A stretch of 64,000 nt of DNA from a virus. The stretch lies in the IMG/VR virus record IMGVR_UViG_3300042261_000868, positions 16,665 through 80,664 of that record; one strand, 5' to 3'. The translations under genes and the position numbers were made by a program. Positions 8,020-16,554 of this stretch are shown here, one piece after another. The first letter of the stretch is position 1, and each line of letters starts with the position of its first letter. Below the pieces are notes generated by a model. It was not told where the DNA came from. It was given only the letters and a program-made list of their open reading frames with translations, and ran no database searches.

Positions 8020-9954
8020 ATGTCCCCAGCCATTCAAAGACTTATTAAGCAACTCCAAGATGCCGATAGTGCCTACTATAATGATGGTAGTTCAACCTTA
8101 ACCGATAAGGAATATGATCGCCTCAAGGATCTTTTAAGAAACCTTGATCCCGATAATGCTTATCTTAAAGAAGTTGCTCACGAAAACCTAACTGTAACTG
8201 AATGGGAGAAGGTTAAACACAAGTATCCTCTAGGTAGCTTAAATAAGTGTAACGAGGAAGATGAGCTTCGTAAATGGTTGGGGGACACACTAGTTGTCGG
8301 TCAAGAGAAACTTGATGGTCTTTCCATCGCCTTAACTTATCTTAACGGAAATATCTCAAGTGCTGTAACCCGTGGTGATGGCGAAGTTGGTGATAATATC
8401 CTTCAAAATGTTGTGAAGATGAAAGGTGTCCCGAGGCAAATTAAGTTTCAAAAGCCACTTGTGGTCCGTGCTGAAATTCTTTTAAAGCATTCCGAATGGT
8501 TTAAGATGCCAGTTGAGGATCGTGGTAAGAATCCTAGAAATACTGCTGCTGGTGCTGCTAAGGAACTTAATGGTTCCAAGTGCAAGTATTTGAGTGTGGT
8601 TGCTTATAGCATTCTCAATAGCGAAAGCGATAGTGAAATTGTTGACCTTGAGCTACTAGAGAAACTTGGGTTTGAGGTTGTCCCATATTTCATTCCAGTG
8701 AATATATATGCTTTAGTTACTCAGTATCATGTGTATAATGTAACTTCTCGTAATAAGCTTGATTATGACATTGATGGTCTTGTTATTAAATCAATTGAAA
8801 AGGATTCTTCTGATGATTGGAAGTATCCCAAGTCCCAAATTGCTTGGAAGTTTCCTCACCAGACCACTGAAACCATTTTACGGGATGTTGTTTGGCAAGT
8901 TAGTGGCGACCGTGTAACTCCAGTTGCGGTATTTGATCCCGTTGACTTGGCTGGTGTTACTATCAGTAGAGCAAGCCTCCATAACATGGAATACATCAAG
9001 CGACTTAATGTTCGCATTGGTGATAAGATTGAGATAACTCGCCGTAACGATGTCATTCCTCAAGTTGAGAGAGTCCTTATCTCTAATGGCGGTAATGAAA
9101 TCACCGCTCCAGAGAAATGCCCAATGTGTGGTAAACATGTCGCCTTTGATAAGAACATTAATGAAGATGATATGGCTTGGTTAGTATGCACCAACACTGA
9201 TTGTCCAGCCAAGGTTCTCAAGAATATCATCAAGTGGCTTGAAGTCCACGATACTAAAGGTGTTGCTGAGAAGATGGTTGAGACACTTTTCAATCACAGT
9301 GTTTTCTATTCTCTTCCTGACTTCCTTCAATTGGCAGGAATCGATTCGGTAAAGGAGAAGAATATCCTTTCTATTGAAGGTATGGGCGAGGCGAAACTCC
9401 AGATCCTTCAAGAGCAAATTAAAAAGACAATAAACTGTGACCTTATAAGTTTCTTTGGGGGGCTTAATGTGTCTGGGTTTGGTCGCAGGATGTGGGAGAG
9501 GATTATTAAGTACCTCCAAATTGAGAAAGACACGGTTACTGTAAACGATGTAATTGATTTTATTTCTCTCCCATATATGAAGGGGTTGGGTCATATTGAA
9601 GGTTTTGCTGAGACAAATACCAAGGAGCTTCAAAGCTACATTAAGACTCACACAACCTATATCAATGAAATGATTAATATTGTTAAGCCCCAAGACTATA
9701 GCAAGCCATCCTTGACCTCAGAAAACCTCAAAGGCAAGTCTTTCTGCTTTACGGGGGAGTTAACCGCTATGCCCCGTAAAGAGGCCCAAGATGCCGTTCT
9801 ACGCAATGGTGGAGAGATTAAGTCATCTGTAACCAAGGGTCTTACTTATCTTGTCACCAATGATCCCAACTCTGGCTCAACCAAAAATAAAAAGGCACAA
9901 GCTTTGGGGACCACAATAATTGGCGAAGTTGAGTTTTTAAAGTTAATTAAATAA
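8020..9954 (+). CDS. ligA: NAD-dependent DNA ligase
   Basis: 644 residues, near the usual 650-680 of bacterial LigA. It seals nicks in duplex DNA using NAD. Domains in order: Ia with the NMN-binding YY..D start (residues 1-60), adenylation domain with catalytic K97 in EKLDGLS and downstream TRGDG, OB fold (SGDRVTPVAVFDPV), Cys4 zinc finger C367/C370/C390/C395, helix-hairpin-helix region, and a BRCT domain from about residue 568 (GKSFCFTGEL). All parts are intact. T4 uses an ATP ligase; the NAD enzyme is found in some other large phages. Start at ATG 8020 with AAAGGA upstream and its own promoter. Confidence 0.95.
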   Translation: MSPAIQRLIKQLQDADSAYYNDGSSTLTDKEYDRLKDLLRNLDPDNAYLKEVAHENLTVTEWEKVKHKYPLGSLNKCNEEDELRKWLGDTLVVGQEKLDGLSIALTYLNGNISSAVTRGDGEVGDNILQNVVKMKGVPRQIKFQKPLVVRAEILLKHSEWFKMPVEDRGKNPRNTAAGAAKELNGSKCKYLSVVAYSILNSESDSEIVDLELLEKLGFEVVPYFIPVNIYALVTQYHVYNVTSRNKLDYDIDGLVIKSIEKDSSDDWKYPKSQIAWKFPHQTTETILRDVVWQVSGDRVTPVAVFDPVDLAGVTISRASLHNMEYIKRLNVRIGDKIEITRRNDVIPQVERVLISNGGNEITAPEKCPMCGKHVAFDKNINEDDMAWLVCTNTDCPAKVLKNIIKWLEVHDTKGVAEKMVETLFNHSVFYSLPDFLQLAGIDSVKEKNILSIEGMGEAKLQILQEQIKKTINCDLISFFGGLNVSGFGRRMWERIIKYLQIEKDTVTVNDVIDFISLPYMKGLGHIEGFAETNTKELQSYIKTHTTYINEMINIVKPQDYSKPSLTSENLKGKSFCFTGELTAMPRKEAQDAVLRNGGEIKSSVTKGLTYLVTNDPNSGSTKNKKAQALGTTIIGEVEFLKLIK

Positions 9955-9963
9955 TCTTGGTTA

Positions 9964-9991
9964 TTGAATTGTCAAGAGAATCTTCTATAAT
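9964..9991 (+). promoter_or_regulatory. Sigma-70-like promoter for the small basic protein
   Basis: TTGAAT (9964-9969), 16-base spacer, TATAAT (9986-9991), followed 12 bases later by a very strong SD (AAGGAGG). Confidence 0.6.
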
Positions 9992-10016
9992 ACACACATA
10001 GAAAAGGAGGAACAGT

Positions 10017-10208
10017 ATGAAAAATACCCGTTTCGTTGTTTATGGTCGTGACACTGGAGGTATGTACCTTGCACTCCGCAAGACTCGCAAGAGTGTTACC
10101 CAACCAAAGTATACTTGGTGCAAAGATCGCTCTCGTGCCGTTAGGCTTACCGCCGAAGCTGCCCGTAAGGTCGCTGCCCGTTACTATGGTTTAGTTAAGT
10201 CAATCTGA
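10017..10208 (+). CDS. Small basic protein in its own transcription unit
   Basis: 63 residues, very Arg/Lys-rich, compact (FVVYGRDTGGMYLALRKTRK, then a basic helix ending RYYGLVKSI). SD AAGGAGG is the best in the region. It is bounded by its own promoter (9964-9991) and an intrinsic terminator (10231-10263), unlike its neighbours, and its codons look more GC-rich. This monocistronic, high-expression layout suggests an early host-interacting or nucleic-acid-binding protein; that is inference. Family unknown. Confidence 0.65.
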   Translation: MKNTRFVVYGRDTGGMYLALRKTRKSVTQPKYTWCKDRSRAVRLTAEAARKVAARYYGLVKSI

Positions 10209-10230
10209 TTACTTTCGGAAACTTAAACCA

Positions 10231-10263
10231 AAAAAAGCCACCCCTAAAAAGGGTGGCTTTTTT
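10231..10263 (+). terminator. Strong intrinsic terminator
   Basis: AAAAAAGCCACCC (10231-10243) pairs with GGGTGGCTTTTTT (10251-10263), loop of 7, followed by another T. It closes the 10017 unit before the tail module. Confidence 0.9.
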
Positions 10264-10271
10264 GTTATAAT
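10263..10271 (+). promoter_or_regulatory. Extended -10 promoter at the head of the tail module
   Basis: TGTTATAAT: TG-N-TATAAT with no good -35, directly after the terminator and 20 bases before ATG 10291. Confidence 0.45.
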
Positions 10272-10290
10272 CATATATGGAGAATTTTTT

Positions 10291-10737
10291 ATGAGTTCAT
10301 TATCAATACCAATGGCTGAAGTTTTAGAGTTAATTAAATCAGATAAAACACTAAGAGCCGCTATTTTAGAAAAAGATGATGCAATCATTGATGATCTTTA
10401 TAAGTTTATAGGCACACCAAATTGCCCATCTTGTATTGCTAAAGTGCAAGATTTTGTAAATCAAAATATTGATTTTATAAATACATTAGTAAAGAGCATT
10501 CAGAAACCAATCCCCAGCCCAGAGAAAGTAACACCACCTAAAGTCACCGAATCTCACCCCGCTGTCCCCACACCAATGAAGGTAGCTGGTGAAGTATATG
10601 AGATAGATGCTGACCCAAACCAATATAAAGAGCTAATTGAGTTATCTCAATCTCAAAGGTGGTTATATAGAGGATTAACGGTAGTTGAGAAAATTAACGA
10701 TGAGGGTAAAAAGGTTTGGATGATAATGTTCTATTAA
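10291..10737 (+). CDS. Hypothetical protein at the head of the baseplate module
   Basis: 148 residues; GGAG 8 bases before ATG 10291. The helical N-terminal half contains CPSC, a Pro-rich linker follows (PIPSPEKVTPPKV), and the C-terminal 45 residues look like a small beta domain (QRWLYRGLTVVEKI). It lies 10 bases before the gp5-like spike gene, so a baseplate or assembly role is likely, but the sequence is not recognised. Confidence 0.6.
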   Translation: MSSLSIPMAEVLELIKSDKTLRAAILEKDDAIIDDLYKFIGTPNCPSCIAKVQDFVNQNIDFINTLVKSIQKPIPSPEKVTPPKVTESHPAVPTPMKVAGEVYEIDADPNQYKELIELSQSQRWLYRGLTVVEKINDEGKKVWMIMFY

Positions 10738-10747
10738 AGGAATATAA

Positions 10748-12535
10748 ATGGATGTAGATTATTCAAATTTTGAAAAAGAAGATTTTTCAATCAATGGGTT
10801 TTATAGAGCATTCGTTGAGGATAATGTAGATCCACTTAGCGTTGGGAGACTCAGAGTTCGTATTTTGGGCATCCATTCAATGGATATACTAGAAGCCCCT
10901 ACGGAAAATTTACCTTGGGCTGAACCAGTTATACCTATAGCTTATAGTGGGGGTGCTAATCTCCAGAATATTGATGTTAAGCCAGGTGTCTCCGCTGTTC
11001 CTCAAAGCAAATATGTACCAGCCCCAGTAGTCGCCCCATTAGCACAGCAAATTCCAACAACACCAACCGATAGTGTCAATAAAGCCACAACCGAATTTGT
11101 TACTATTCCAATACACCAAGATGCAAATCTTTGTAATAGTGGAACTGGTGGGCACTTTGCTGTTCCAGCCAAAGGCTCTCTTGTTTGGGTTTTCTTTGAT
11201 GGTGGGTGTCACTTAAGACCACATTATTTTGCTATGGCTACTCAAGCCAGAGATTGGAAAGCACAAAAACTTAAGATGCAAGGGGACATAGTTGACAGAG
11301 AGAATATAATTACTACATTATTTTCAACACTTTCAGCCGCCTCTGATGTAGCACCCCATAAATTTACTGGAACAGCAACCCCAAGCTCAGAAGTAAAAAC
11401 CGCACTCCAAGCACCTACTTATACCCCAACTGGTAATACCTTTGATCTCAATAATAGAACCGAAAATTTAACTTCGTGGACAACACCAGGCGGTACGACT
11501 ATCCTCGTAAACCATACTTGGGGGAAAGAACAGCTTTATATAATACACAAAGGTTATTCTCAATTTATTGACGAAAAAGGTCAAGTTACAAAAGTTGTTG
11601 GTCATACTGCCCCAACACCAGTAAATACAACAACCGCATTAAACCCAACAAATGCCAGTGGTCTTGCTAATGATGAAACGGAAATAAATGCTGGTTTAAA
11701 GAATCTTTATATCATTGGTGACTATAATATGCTTACTGTTGGCAATTGTGTTATTCAATGTAATAGTAATGTTCAAATAAACGCAATGTCAAATGTTGGA
11801 GTGGTTGCTCGCCAAGGTAATGTAAATGTACTTGCGGAATTAGGTTCAATAAACTTGGAAGCTAGTAAAGCTTCAATAAACTTAAAAGCACTTGATATTC
11901 AATTTGAAGCAGACAATAATATAACATTTAAATCAAAAAACTCAATAGATATGAATGCTGTTGCTGATGTTCAGATGAAAAGCAACGGTAAAATACTTTT
12001 AGAATCTACAAATATTGAAAGTAAAGCCACTGGTGCTTTTTCTGTAGATGCAACCAGTTCAGTTAATTTGAAAGCTGCTGGTATATCTACATATTCTTCC
12101 GATGGTGGACTAACCATTACCTCTTCAAAAACATCAGTTAATGGTGATACCTTAGTGTTGATTAATTCCGCTTTAGTTGAAATAAAAGGTACTGGTGGGG
12201 TCAATATAGAGGGAACAACCACGAATATTAAAGGTGCTACCGTTAATGTAAATGGGGATGGTGTGGTTAGTATTCTTGGTGCAACTACAAATGTTTACGG
12301 TACTGGTGCTGCTATGATTGGTGGCACTATTGCTACTATGGGTGGGGCTATAACCAATATAACGGGAATATTAACTTTGGGGATAGGTTCTGTTATTGCT
12401 GGACCTCCCGCTACACCCGTGTCTAATACTTTTACAAAACCAGAAATTCCTCCAGTAAACCCTTATGTAGAATCCCCATTCGTCCCTGCCGCTGCGGATA
12501 TACCAATAGTCGCAACACCATCTCAAATTGTATAA
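10748..12535 (+). CDS. Baseplate hub/spike protein, T4 gp5-like (no lysozyme domain)
   Basis: 595 residues. The N-terminus GFYRAFVEDNVDPLSVGRLR followed by LPWAEPV matches the OB-fold of gp5/VgrG spike proteins, continuing through HFAVPAKGSLVWVFFDGG. From about residue 320 to 520 it has many short beta repeats (GNVNVLAELGSINLEA, INLKALDIQFEA and similar), the triple-stranded beta-helix needle of gp5. I see no lysozyme domain between the two parts, unlike T4 gp5. The product forms the membrane-puncturing tip under the tail tube. Start ATG 10748 with AAAGGA upstream. Confidence 0.88.
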   Translation: MDVDYSNFEKEDFSINGFYRAFVEDNVDPLSVGRLRVRILGIHSMDILEAPTENLPWAEPVIPIAYSGGANLQNIDVKPGVSAVPQSKYVPAPVVAPLAQQIPTTPTDSVNKATTEFVTIPIHQDANLCNSGTGGHFAVPAKGSLVWVFFDGGCHLRPHYFAMATQARDWKAQKLKMQGDIVDRENIITTLFSTLSAASDVAPHKFTGTATPSSEVKTALQAPTYTPTGNTFDLNNRTENLTSWTTPGGTTILVNHTWGKEQLYIIHKGYSQFIDEKGQVTKVVGHTAPTPVNTTTALNPTNASGLANDETEINAGLKNLYIIGDYNMLTVGNCVIQCNSNVQINAMSNVGVVARQGNVNVLAELGSINLEASKASINLKALDIQFEADNNITFKSKNSIDMNAVADVQMKSNGKILLESTNIESKATGAFSVDATSSVNLKAAGISTYSSDGGLTITSSKTSVNGDTLVLINSALVEIKGTGGVNIEGTTTNIKGATVNVNGDGVVSILGATTNVYGTGAAMIGGTIATMGGAITNITGILTLGIGSVIAGPPATPVSNTFTKPEIPPVNPYVESPFVPAAADIPIVATPSQIV

Positions 12536-12538
12536 ATA
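12531..12538 (+). promoter_or_regulatory. T4-like late promoter octamer
   Basis: Perfect TATAAATA 16 bases before the gp25-like ATG, overlapping the end of the spike gene. Confidence 0.6.
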
Positions 12539-12554
12539 ATAAAAAGAGACTAAA

Positions 12555-12959
12555 ATGGCAAATACAAGTAACAACGAAAAGATTTTTGCTTCTGATTTAG
12601 CATTTAAGCCAACTGTATCAAACACAGGGGACTTATCTGTGGTTACTAATAGAGCAGCTATTAATCAATCTCTTTTTAACATAATTAAAACCAGAAAAGG
12701 TTCCCGTGTTGGGAATCCAGAATTTGGGGCTGGTGTGGAGACTTTTCTTTTTGAACCACTAACTCAAGATACAGCAGAAGCGATGGGTAAAGCTATCGTG
12801 AGTCAAATTACACTTTGGGAACCAAGAATAAATATATTATCTACTGAGATGAAAGTTTATGATGCTCCACAAGCAGGATATGAATTAAGTATAAGATATA
12901 TAATACTCCAGACATTCACCGAAGGGGATTATTCTTTGTTCTTAACTAAGCAAATTTAA
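12555..12959 (+). CDS. Baseplate wedge protein, gp25-like (GPW/gp25 family)
   Basis: 134 residues, the normal size of T4 gp25 and P2 gpW. Signature: INQSLFNIIKTRKGSRVGNP, then PEFGAGVETFLFEP, with the conserved Arg-Gly..NPEFG and F-EP. It joins the sheath initiation point to the wedge. It sits between the spike and gp6-like genes, the expected baseplate order, and has its own late-promoter octamer. Confidence 0.92.
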   Translation: MANTSNNEKIFASDLAFKPTVSNTGDLSVVTNRAAINQSLFNIIKTRKGSRVGNPEFGAGVETFLFEPLTQDTAEAMGKAIVSQITLWEPRINILSTEMKVYDAPQAGYELSIRYIILQTFTEGDYSLFLTKQI

Positions 12960-12968
12960 AGGTTTAAA

Positions 12969-15900
12969 ATGAAAAAAACAATAGACTATACAAAAATAGA
13001 ATTTTCAGATTTAAGAGCAGAATTAATCTCTTACTTAAAAGAAACGAACACTTTTAAGGATATTGATATTGAAGGTTCTAATATAAAGACATTCGTTGAT
13101 ATATTTGCTTACATTGGTCAATTATTTGGGTTTTATACATATGCATCAGCTAACGAACTTTTCCTTCCTACTGTCAAAAAATATAGTAATTTAATAAAAA
13201 TAGCAGAACTTTTAAAATATGAACCAAGAGGAATAACATCAGCCAAGTTAGATGTTGTTGGTTCATTAAATCCAGATTATGTTATTAGTAAAGATGGACA
13301 ACAAATTGAGATTCCAGCATATTCAATTTTCCCAGCTTCTCGTCAAACCGAATTAGGTAAAAACTTTCAATTTACCAATGTAGAACCAGTAAATTATATT
13401 ATTAGAAGTTATGGTGTTAAAGCTGTTGAACAAAGTGATATTTACTATGCTGGTTACAAGTTACCTTTAACTGCCCCAGCCGCTTTCTTCACTAACTCGA
13501 ATGCTGTTCAATTGCTCCCAACCGCTTTTACATTACCTCTTTCTAAAAATAAACAATTAAGAATACTTGAGAGAAACGATGTAACCAATTATCGTTCACC
13601 AGATATCTCAAACTACCCAGCATCTAATGGAACATCAAGTCAAGGGCAGCCATTTGAGAAAACAATCAATGCTATTGACTATGCAACCCCAATAACACCT
13701 AACACCATATGCTATTTGGTATTTAATTACTCTCAAAGTAACTCAGAACCATATCTTTCATTAACAATTGATTCAAACATATTTAACACAAAAGAGGACG
13801 ATGTTATATGTTCGTTGCAGCTAGTACCAACCGATAATACAAACACATATTATACCCTTCAAACAATTGATGTATTAACACACAATCGCTTCTATGTTGG
13901 CACCTTGGGATTATATAATCTTGAGAGTGTGAATCTAGAGTTCCAAACAATGCAAAATCGTCCAAAGTCTCTTGAAAAAATCATTATGCATATTAATAAG
14001 GATGGGACAAACCCAGAATTAGGTGTTCTAATTAACGGGAATACCTATACCTTTAGTTCTGGTACAATTGAATCACAGAAACTAAAACCAAATTCTTTTG
14101 ACTTATCAGTTACCGAATATAATGTAAATCTTTGTCTTGATTCACCCGACTCACCAGAAATAAATTATGGTGCAAGACTCGAAATAACAACAAACTCTCC
14201 AATAGACTCACAAGCAACCATAGCAAAAATATACACCCAAAGACAAGATACACTAACAGCCACCCCAACAATTACAAATACCAACGGTGGTAGATTCGGT
14301 GACATAGCTGTAGTCAGTGTCATTGAACCAGAAACCTCTAATCAAAAGAACGGAATAGTTACTTTCTCATCTGGACAAGACAACTCAAAAGTTGTTTTTA
14401 ATAAACCATTTAGTACAAATAACTATCATATTTCTTTAGGTTCCACACAAAATATCAGAAAATGGTATGCAAACCAAAACATAAATGGGTTCACTCTTTA
14501 TATTGAACCAGATTCCAACTTTAGTGGAGATATATCTTGGGTAGCCACCGAAACGATCCCAAATAATCTCACCGAAATAAAAGTGTTTTTTGATAAACCA
14601 CTTCCAAAAGTATTGGAAAACAACACATTAACCAGTAACTATATGGTTTCATTAACACCTAGCGAAAACATTGAGATTTGGTACGAAAACCTAACTCAAG
14701 ATGGGTTCACTATAAAAACAAGTCGCAATTATGCTGGTAGAGTTTCTTGGAGTGCTTATAATTATTTTGACAATGAATTTACACCAGTAGAAAACATAAG
14801 TCAATCTCTCCGTCAAACTGGTAAAGTTGTCTTGAGAGCAGTTAGTACATATAATATAGTTCTTGAGACGCCAATAAGTGACGAGAACTATTCCATACAA
14901 TTAACTACAGATAAAGATGTTAAAGTTTGGTACACAGACAAATTATCACAAGGTTTCACTATTAATGTTGAAGAAAGTGCCTCCTCAAGTGATACTACAG
15001 TTAACTGGACTGTAGAAAGTTCAGAAACAGATTATCTATATCAAGCACATGGAGAAGTTCAATTCGCTGGTCAAACCACCCTCCACAACTATATACCTGG
15101 CTATACTTTCACAAACATACCAGAATCATTCCAAATCAACAACCTTTACGAAGGCACCCCTAAAATATCACATATTAACTCAAACCTTGTTATTGACACG
15201 GTTGGTAATGCTCTTCAATTATCATTAGATCCACATAGAATTTATGAGGATGATGTAAAATTCATAATCGGTAATACTGTCATATCATCAAACACCATTA
15301 GAGTATTCGTCAAAAATAGCGAAGGTAAGTGGGACGAGTGGGAAAGAGCGGGGTTTGTATTCAATAAGACATTAAATGTCGGGGAGAAAATCTTTAAGAT
15401 ATCCATAAATTCTGATAGTAAACTTAGTATTGAATTTGGTAACGGGTCAAACTGGGGAACCAGTATTAAGGATACCGAGTTAATTGTATTTGGATTAGAG
15501 TCTGTGGGTAAAGAAGGAAACATCACAAAAGGCACCCTTTCATCAAATGTTATACTTTCCCAATATATCTTAGGTAATGATATTACATCGGTTGATTTTG
15601 AGCAAAACCTAATAAACTTAATCGGTTTAAAACAAAAACTCTATTTCTCTGGCAACTCTGTTGAAACATCAATTATAGACTCAGAAAATACAAAACTTGA
15701 ATTTACTGATATTACGGTTGAACAAAACAAAAATGCCTTCGGCGGAAATGAAATTGAATCAACTGAAGAGTTACGTCAAAACGCAAATAACTTTTTCGTA
15801 TCTCAAAGTAGACTTGTATCACTAGATGATTATAATAGATACATATCATCTGCATTCACTGATTATCTTTTAAAGACCAAGGTTTTGTCTTTCAAAGAAG

Positions 15901-16547
15901 CAAAGGAATTTGGTTTAATTCCATCAACCGAGCCAGCAAATTATTGGTTTAACTATATCTTTGTAATTGGTTTAAATAAAGACGGATCAAACATCATAAG
16001 TAAGATTCTTAAAGACTTCTTAATTGATTCCCTTGATAAATCAACATTTAAAATGGTTGGCGTTGACCACGAAATTATCAATGCAAATTGGGTGCCTATA
16101 GATATCGCTATTCGCTATAAGAAGTCTAAAGGCGGAAGCTACCAGAACATTGAAACACAAATGAAGAATAACCTTGAGCAATATTTTTCTGACTACTCAA
16201 TACACGAACTTGGTGAAACTATTTACCACTCCACTATCAGTTCACTAATCAAAGTAGATAATGTTGAAACTTTTGAAGTTATGCTTAACAAAAACCCAGA
16301 TAATAAACTACAAGCAAACGACTACAATGTTAACTTCTCAACATCAGATGCCGATGTAAATATTGCTAGAAGAAATAGATTGATGGAATTAGTTGCTAAA
16401 GATCCAAGTTTAGTTAAAATCTATCAACCTTTATTTGACACCCTAAATGTAGATGGTACGAGAGAATGGAATTACAGTCTTGATGTAACTCTCGAACAAT
16501 TTGAATATCCAAAGCTTGGAAGTGTTATAATCGAGAAACAAGGATAA
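12969..16547 (+). CDS. Baseplate wedge protein, gp6/baseplate J-like, with lectin-like inserts
   Basis: 1192 residues, much longer than T4 gp6 (660). The first 120 residues match gp6-type proteins: IDYTKIEFSDLRAELISYLK, IDIEGSNIKTFVDIFAYIG, ANELFLPTVKKYSN and LLKYEPRG. The last 300 (ELRQNANNFFVSQSRLVSLDDYNRYI onward) match the J-like C-terminus that dimerises to form the wedge ring. The middle (about residues 470-690) holds three copies of an 'SL/QL-T...W(Y)...GFTI...V.W' beta module like H-type lectins. Such inserts would be exposed on the baseplate surface. Confidence 0.85.
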   Translation: MKKTIDYTKIEFSDLRAELISYLKETNTFKDIDIEGSNIKTFVDIFAYIGQLFGFYTYASANELFLPTVKKYSNLIKIAELLKYEPRGITSAKLDVVGSLNPDYVISKDGQQIEIPAYSIFPASRQTELGKNFQFTNVEPVNYIIRSYGVKAVEQSDIYYAGYKLPLTAPAAFFTNSNAVQLLPTAFTLPLSKNKQLRILERNDVTNYRSPDISNYPASNGTSSQGQPFEKTINAIDYATPITPNTICYLVFNYSQSNSEPYLSLTIDSNIFNTKEDDVICSLQLVPTDNTNTYYTLQTIDVLTHNRFYVGTLGLYNLESVNLEFQTMQNRPKSLEKIIMHINKDGTNPELGVLINGNTYTFSSGTIESQKLKPNSFDLSVTEYNVNLCLDSPDSPEINYGARLEITTNSPIDSQATIAKIYTQRQDTLTATPTITNTNGGRFGDIAVVSVIEPETSNQKNGIVTFSSGQDNSKVVFNKPFSTNNYHISLGSTQNIRKWYANQNINGFTLYIEPDSNFSGDISWVATETIPNNLTEIKVFFDKPLPKVLENNTLTSNYMVSLTPSENIEIWYENLTQDGFTIKTSRNYAGRVSWSAYNYFDNEFTPVENISQSLRQTGKVVLRAVSTYNIVLETPISDENYSIQLTTDKDVKVWYTDKLSQGFTINVEESASSSDTTVNWTVESSETDYLYQAHGEVQFAGQTTLHNYIPGYTFTNIPESFQINNLYEGTPKISHINSNLVIDTVGNALQLSLDPHRIYEDDVKFIIGNTVISSNTIRVFVKNSEGKWDEWERAGFVFNKTLNVGEKIFKISINSDSKLSIEFGNGSNWGTSIKDTELIVFGLESVGKEGNITKGTLSSNVILSQYILGNDITSVDFEQNLINLIGLKQKLYFSGNSVETSIIDSENTKLEFTDITVEQNKNAFGGNEIESTEELRQNANNFFVSQSRLVSLDDYNRYISSAFTDYLLKTKVLSFKEAKEFGLIPSTEPANYWFNYIFVIGLNKDGSNIISKILKDFLIDSLDKSTFKMVGVDHEIINANWVPIDIAIRYKKSKGGSYQNIETQMKNNLEQYFSDYSIHELGETIYHSTISSLIKVDNVETFEVMLNKNPDNKLQANDYNVNFSTSDADVNIARRNRLMELVAKDPSLVKIYQPLFDTLNVDGTREWNYSLDVTLEQFEYPKLGSVIIEKQG

Positions 16548-16554
16548 ATTTTAA

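Noticed and set aside
9181-9693. 170-codon open frame antisense to ligA
   Set aside because: LigA domains on the + strand are complete; the antisense frame has no SD, promoter or recognisable motif.
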